From: Manduca sexta
Lineage: Eukaryota; Arthropoda; Insecta; Lepidoptera; Sphingidae
NCBI RefSeq assembly: GCF_014839805.1
Contig: NC_051130.1
Span: forward strand, 868,001-932,000
Direction of reading: 5' to 3'
Length of the DNA: 64,000 nt
In this document: in pieces, positions 59,101-64,000 of the stretch
Layout of the letters: each line of letters begins with the position of its first letter
Numbering within the stretch: position 1 is the stretch's first letter
Notes under the pieces: model-generated
Databases searched by the model: none
The model's input: only the letters and a program-made list of their open reading frames with translations
Told to the model about the DNA's origin: nothing
Translations under genes and position numbers: made by a program

Positions 59101-60125
59101 TCTTACCAATGAACGCACATAGCGTAAGATAATTACACACAATTATTCTATAATAATGATTCTCCTATTTGCCTTCTACTGTTCCAAAATTTCATGTCAC
59201 GACATTCTAAAAGATTTTATTGGTTATAATCACTATATTTATGGAGTAGTTTCGCTAACTATTTATAATATGACATAAGATAGCATGAAACATTCATTCT
59301 CAAGGATTTAAATGCATATAGATTTGTTACGTAACGATAACATCAGCTTGTTAATTTGATTTCTTTTGTTTATTGCTTTGAATGACGTCACGAGCTTGCC
59401 ATTCGCCTGCTGGTTAGCGATACGACCGCTCATAAACAGTAGAAACACCATCCAACACCATGAATTACAATAATTGACATGAAATGTTAAGTTTTATTAT
59501 TTCACGTAGTTTCATTGGCTATAATGTTCTTCTAACCAGAATAAACAGTGCTGCTTGGCGGCAGAAATAGACATTGCGGTGGCACCTACCCAGGTGGAGT
59601 GTCACATATGAGAGATCAACCAGGAAAATTTCTCATCATTTATATATAAGTATAAACTACCTAAATCACGAGCGATTATTTTAGGACGTCTATGGCTGAT
59701 GAGTCATAAATATTTACTGATGAAATAAGGTAGGTTATCTTATTTATTGTCAAAGATGAAAATTATTAATACTTTAATTTTTAATTAAACATTGATAGAG
59801 CCGAGCAATACGTCAAAATCCCTTTATGCTCGGGTTCGATAAGGTGCATCACCCGTTTCATAGTCTCGTGTTATTGATATTCAAAATTATATTTAACCTG
59901 CTAACTTCTAAGTTAAATAATAAATAATTATTGAAGAATAAATACCTTGAATTTGTCCCGTCCCGTAGGCACAGTCGCATAGGGTACATCGTAGAAACTA
60001 TACATGGAGCCATCCGGGTCCTTGTAGCCCCGGATCGGGCCGTGATGCGTGGTGACGACCCGAGACTCCGAGGTCTGAGCGGTGGCAGTAGCAGCCGCGC
60101 CCAGCAACACGAGCAAACACAACAT
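56179..60125 (-). CDS. Carboxylesterase (right outer copy), three exons, HYGG variant
   Basis: Paralogue of the left gene, same structure: exons 60125-59946, 58342-57075 and 56446-56179 (180, 1268 and 268 bases), 571 residues, no frameshift or stop. About 37 residues differ (roughly 93.5% identity). Triad kept: Ser201 in GCSAGG, Glu331 in AKDEG, His445 in TGTNHCEQY. At residue 121 the first glycine of HGGG is tyrosine (NVHYGGFILASG); by analogy with cholinesterase the two glycines that hold the oxyanion (122, 123) remain. The signal peptide and C-terminal hydrophobic tail are also kept. The gene reads toward the palindrome centre, as does its partner. Activity could be altered or lost; sequence alone does not decide. 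Confidence 0.9.
58515..58985 (-). mobile_element. LINE ORF2 C-terminal fragment in esterase intron 1
   Basis: Mirror of 41395-41780 but longer by about 85 bp; minus-strand text includes FLPRTCNLWNVLHAPAF. Shared position shows insertion before the inverted duplication. Confidence 0.7.
59365..59620 (-). mobile_element. SINE-like repeat, family S4, in esterase intron 1
   Basis: Mirror of 40796-41058. Confidence 0.75.
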
Positions 60126-60157
60126 CTTCACACTGTGTGGCAAATACACCGAGGGTG

Positions 60158-60173
60158 GTTTTATATAAATATA
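60158..60173 (-). promoter_or_regulatory. TATA-type core promoter of right esterase
   Basis: TATATTTATATAAAAC on the minus strand, 32 bases before the ATG at 60125; one extra A compared with the other three copies. Confidence 0.58.
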
Positions 60174-60344
60174 CCACCGAATCGTGTTTATCACTCGTGA
60201 TGTCGCGATAATTAAATTATCAGCTAATTTTTGATTTCTGTTTATTGATTATATATTGGTGCACGCGAGTTCGGTCGCGAGAAAGCCGTGCATTTGAAAC
60301 AAGTAATACAGTTTTGCAAACGTTACCTCTGATGTTTTTTATTG

Positions 60345-60445
60345 CAGTAGAATGACGAGACGAGCTAGCGGCCTGGTTGATGGTAAGCGACACCTGGCGT
60401 CCATAAACTTCAGTAACGCCAAGCGACGCCACTGCCTATCGAGAG
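60345..60445 (-). mobile_element. SINE-like repeat, family S4, 3' part
   Basis: Mirror of 39722-39842. Confidence 0.58.
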
Positions 60446-60985
60446 ACGAACACCCATTTATTTTGAACATGGTATTATTTAAAATAAATGGGGCAACTTT
60501 GCTCGTGTTAAAGCCTTTCTTTACACAAGAATCAATGCAGCGTCCCATAGCACCATGTTTACTTACGATACCAACGCTTTCCAGATAAAAAAATCAAATA
60601 TATATTTCCCACAGGAGCAAATTAACAGGATGGAAATATATTAATCCAAGACATAGGCTGTCCATGTGTCAAATGTCATGCAAATCCTTTCATGGATCTC
60701 TGACTTTAATGCAACAAACATTCAAACATTTTCACGAATATTCGTAAATTTATAATAAGATAAGATGAGCTGAATCCATATCGACTGATTGTAACAATGA
60801 AGTCACATTATCAAGCTAGGAAAATATATTGCGGTGACTAGGAAGACGCAGTGGAAGATAGTGGTTAAATGTAAAATGCGAGTCATTGTTGATGAATCAA
60901 CGCAACATATCCTCAGCTGATTAAGATAAATATAAGGATAGTTCATTATCTGTTGCTAATAGTAAGCAAGCAGATAATATTTATC

Positions 60986-62159
60986 ACTACTAAGTAAAGA
61001 TAAAATATCTTTACTTAGCAGTGATTAAATTATTAACCACTGCCAATCTTTATCTCCTTTAAGTATTTCCTGTACACAAACATTTTCATAATTTTCATGA
61101 AAGTTACGATGCTGATTGTTTTTAACAAAAAAGTACAACTGATGAAAATTTTGTTGCAATAAAAAAATCTCGAATAATAAATAAAATAATAAATTCTACT
61201 TTACAAAAAAGAAAACATTTCATCGTTGATATCGAAAATTCTCAAAAATTCCGAAAAATATTCATAACTCGAAAACTATGATAAATCGCGGAACATACAT
61301 GGGGGTGATTCGGATACCCCAAGGGTTGCTCTATCTCTGGACCCTCGCTTGGCACTATTTTCTGGGACACCCTATATAACACCATTACAGTTATGGTACT
61401 AAATCGATGTTGTACAGACTAATTATTAAACTAAATTGATTTCAATACACCTATAATGGGCCATTTCTTTGTATTCCCGCAAGTTGCGTATAAATATATC
61501 CAAGTTCTGGGATATAATCTTCAGCAATCGTATGGTCCGTCACGAGGCCGCTAACTCAGCACATTTGTCCGAGATGTGCTGAGACGGACAGTGGTAGGTG
61601 CCATCGAGTGCTGACGTGGGGTATTAGGCAGGTGTACCTACCAGCACCACACTTCGAACATTAATAGTTTCATGGTAATTAAGTGTTTCTAAGCAAAAAG
61701 ATAGCGTCTACGCGATGCCTTATTCTTCACATTATTGCTTACATTATGTGTAAAATGGAAGAAGACGAATCACCGACTAGAAAATTTAAATGTAAATAAA
61801 CTAGCTTTTGAACGCGGTTCCGTATGTGGCGAAATTCTTTTGAGATAAAATTGATTAACATCCTTAAAAAACTGTTAATTAGCGACATTAATTACACACA
61901 AAAGCTTCATGTGTTAAGGAACGTGAAGACGACAGCTATGTTGTTTCATTTATACTCGTGTCAAATTTTCGCTGCGCGCGGGGCCGTGAATCATCGGTAT
62001 AGTGGGGAGTGGCGCGTGCGACGCGCTTAACGGCATGTTGATTCCTGGAAGGAGACCTGCGAGTGCGGCAAGGAGCAGTATATGGGCGTTCATTTCCCAA
62101 TTGTTGCCCCGCATGCAGCGAAGGTTTGACATGAGTATAGTAACGCAATGTCAAAATGA
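60986..62159. other. Unassigned stretch beyond the palindrome
   Basis: A 12-bp perfect inverted repeat (60990-61001 / 61007-61018) sits at the arm edge. A Helitron 3' end (CTAG at 61801-61804 after A, minus orientation) is present without a clear 5' end. A minus frame at 62132-61950 contains MNAHILLLAALAGLL, signal-peptide-like, but no enzyme sequence follows. The phrase 'gggacaccctatataacacc' at 61364-61383 resembles common insect repeat ends. Confidence 0.4.
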
Positions 62160-62276
62160 CCTGTATAACTAGAAGCTACCTTTTTTGACAAGCGTTAATT
62201 AAACCGCCAGTGCGCGCGTACTCACATATGTACTAGATAACTTCGGAAATAACGGAAGACTTGATGAGTGATTACT
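62160..62276 (-). pseudogene. Remnant of a fifth esterase unit (intron 1 piece)
   Basis: Minus-strand text (GTGAGTACGCGCGCACTGGC, then GGTAGCTTCTAGTTATA) matches esterase intron 1 at 40680-40785 and 47105-47210. It is cut by the LINE tail at 62282 on one side and by a repeat-end motif at about 62160 on the other. No exon remains. Confidence 0.6.
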
Positions 62277-62281
62277 TTTTA

Positions 62282-64000
62282 TTTTATTTATTTATTTAGG
62301 CACACCAACAATGCAAACACAAACATATAAATTAACCCGACAATAAAAACTTAGACTAGTGCTTACATTTGTGACAGATGTGCACAACAATTTTAACAAA
62401 CAAAAATAGTAGCTACCCTTTTCCTCCCTGCCCTCCCCCCTCTCCTCTCTCTTATTCAAATCTATAATACAAGTTTGTGATAATTCTATATCGGAAGGGA
62501 GAAGGAGAAGAATAAAGAAGAAAGAACAAACAATATAATTAGAAGAAAATTAGATTATATTAAATAATGTGACACCGATGGATAGAGTACCTCCCAACGA
62601 AATCACAATGCCAAGAGTTTTTTTCTGAATGACGTGGTCCGGTCATGAAAAATGTCGAGATCAAGCAGTCTGTGCCGACTATTATAAGTGGTAGTAAGTC
62701 TCCCTAAGGGGGAATTTCGTCCAAGATTAGTTCTATATTTAGGTACTTTGAAAAACGATTTAAATTTTATCTGTGAATTCATTTTCGGCACGCAGAGATC
62801 AATGCGTTCCAAAAATTCTTGACAATGTATCGAACTGTTCAGCACATTGCAAAGGAATAATAAATCCAGCATTCTTCTACGTTTTGACAAGGTGTTCATT
62901 CTAAAGAAAGTGAGCCTGTCCTCATAGGAACTTCTATTCACTTGAGGAGTAATGAATGCCAGATGTCTAGTAAAAGAACGCTGGATACTTTTCATACGCT
63001 GCGAGTGAACTTCGTAACACGGGTTCCAGATGACGCTTCCAAATTCAAGGATGCTCCGAACTAGCGTCTTAAATAATATAATTTTTGAGTCAGTGCCTCT
63101 AAAATCTTTTGTGCTACGCCTAATGAACCCTAACAATTTCATGGCTTTATTGATCATATAATTGTAATGTGGTTTAAAACTTAATTTAGAGTGCAATATG
63201 ATACCAAGATCGCGAACATTATTGACGAGGGTTATCTCATCATGATTAATGAAGTACTGAGTATTAATTACCTTTCTCTTTTTTGAAAGCTGTATGTATT
63301 GACATTTAGAGGCATTTATTTTCATTTTATTTTTGCAACACCATATGTGAATACGATCCAAATCAGATTGCAACAAATATGAGTCTAGCAATGTGTCGAT
63401 TCGACGTGGTATTTTCATATCATCAGCAAACAGGGAACATTGGCAATGATGTATGACATTAACAATATCGTTGATAAAGAGTATGAATAAGATAGGACCC
63501 GGGTGAGACTCTTGTGGTACTCCCGAAGTTGCCTTATATGTACTTGATATAACCGCCAACTGCTACGGTTAATTCACGGTTGGTGAGATAGGATGAGAAC
63601 CAGTCTAGAAGATTACCACAGATCCCATATTGGTCACGCAGCTTTGTCAGCAAGATCTTGTGATCGACAAGATCAAAAGCACTAGCAAAATCTGTATAAA
63701 CAGAGTCTATTTGTTGCTCTCTGTCTACTCCTTCCAATATAGTTGTGAGATATGAAGTAAGGTTGGTCACCACTGATTTCTTTTCTAGAAATCCATGTTG
63801 TTCGAGACGCATAAGAGTGTGTTATTAGTAAGTATTGGAGTAATAACCGATGTGTGGTTAGTAAGTATTGGAGTAATAACCGATTCAAAAACCTTGGGAA
63901 AAACAGACAAGATTGAAATCAGCCTGTAATTCTTTACATTACTGTTGTCGCCTTTTTTGAATATTGGTACTATCCGCGCTTTTTTCCATTGTTTTGGAAA
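62282..64000 (-). mobile_element. CR1/Jockey-type LINE, 3' part, frameshifted, cut by window end
   Basis: Minus strand. RT motifs: WKKARIVPIFKKGD near 63985-63940, YTDFASAFDLVDH (63700-63660), SGVPQESHPGPILFILFIND (63530-63465), LFADDMKI (FADD catalytic box) and a C-terminal HSQRMKSIQRSFTRHL region, ending at the stop at 62603. A one-base shift near 63545-63555 separates the two frames and another lies near 63810-63820. The 3' UTR ends in a (TAAA)n tail at 62282-62300. The fragment at 26215 is the same 3' end. Sequence upstream of RT lies beyond the window. Confidence 0.88.
63818..63883. repeat. 33-bp tandem duplication inside the LINE RT
   Basis: 63818-63850 and 63851-63883 match at 31 of 33 positions. 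It repeats the SVITPILTN segment of the RT on the minus strand. Confidence 0.9.

Larger units (their letters stand above)
51977..60985 (-). repeat. Right arm of gene-bearing palindrome
   Basis: About 9.0 kb, reverse complement of 39165-47556. Inner part (to about 55950) is close to 98-99% like the left arm by eye; outer part is about 90-94%. Right-specific sequences: 53788-54030 and the Helitron 54401-55662. Confidence 0.85.

Noticed and set aside
61936..62154. Small secreted-protein gene (MNAHILLLAALAGLL start)
   Set aside because: Signal-like start only; no splice donor, no homologue recognised, and two overlapping frames of similar length. Left as unassigned.
1..64000. CRISPR arrays, bacterial operons, phage or integron structures
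   Set aside because: The repeats are transposon-type with eukaryotic tails and the genes have spliceosomal introns; no regularly spaced short repeats were seen.

Overview
The window looks like an insect, most probably a moth or butterfly (Lepidoptera). It is AT-rich and intron-bearing, and it is packed with interspersed repeats of kinds I associate with Lepidoptera: tRNA-derived SINE-like repeats, Helitrons ending in CTAG, and RTE, R1, CR1/Jockey and Penelope-like fragments. The genes are a gustatory-receptor (GR) cluster and a carboxylesterase (COE) cluster. Nothing bacterial, no CRISPR, no rRNA and no convincing functional tRNA was seen. All homology calls are by eye.

GR cluster, about 3.9-34.1 kb. 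Four paralogues share one exon plan. GR-A (minus, 6289-3874) has all four exons, but exons 1-3 are each exactly one base shorter than in the intact paralogue. GR-C (minus, 11375-10320) has early stops, a lost splice donor and no exons 3-4. GR-B (plus, 29269-31859) is intact, about 353 residues. GR-D (minus, 33959-33388) is cut off inside exon 1 by a SINE. All four carry a related block of about 180-220 bp just upstream of the ATG, a candidate shared promoter or 5' leader. Between them lie degraded transposons.

Transition, about 34-39 kb. This holds a head-to-head SINE pair, a 5'-truncated R1-clade LINE with a clear 14-bp target duplication, and a small foldback element.

COE palindrome, about 39.2-61.0 kb. 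Two arms of 8.4 and 9.0 kb face each other across a 4.4-kb spacer. Each arm has an outer, complete three-exon esterase gene (40051-43950 plus; 60125-56179 minus; 571 residues each, about 93.5% identical) and an inner orphan copy of esterase exon 1 with its promoter (46371-46550 plus; 53159-52980 minus). All four point to the centre. The proteins have a signal peptide, a Ser-Glu-His triad and a C-terminal hydrophobic tail suggesting a GPI anchor; the right-hand copy has HYGG instead of HGGG in the oxyanion-hole motif. The inner arms are nearly identical while the outer arms are clearly diverged. The spacer holds a 5'-deleted Ty3/gypsy pol with its 3' LTR, joined to a LINE fragment at the right-arm edge. 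The right arm alone carries a 1262-bp Helitron, and the left arm shows its empty site.

Right end, 61-64 kb. A remnant of the esterase intron unit is followed by a damaged CR1/Jockey-type LINE that runs off the window.
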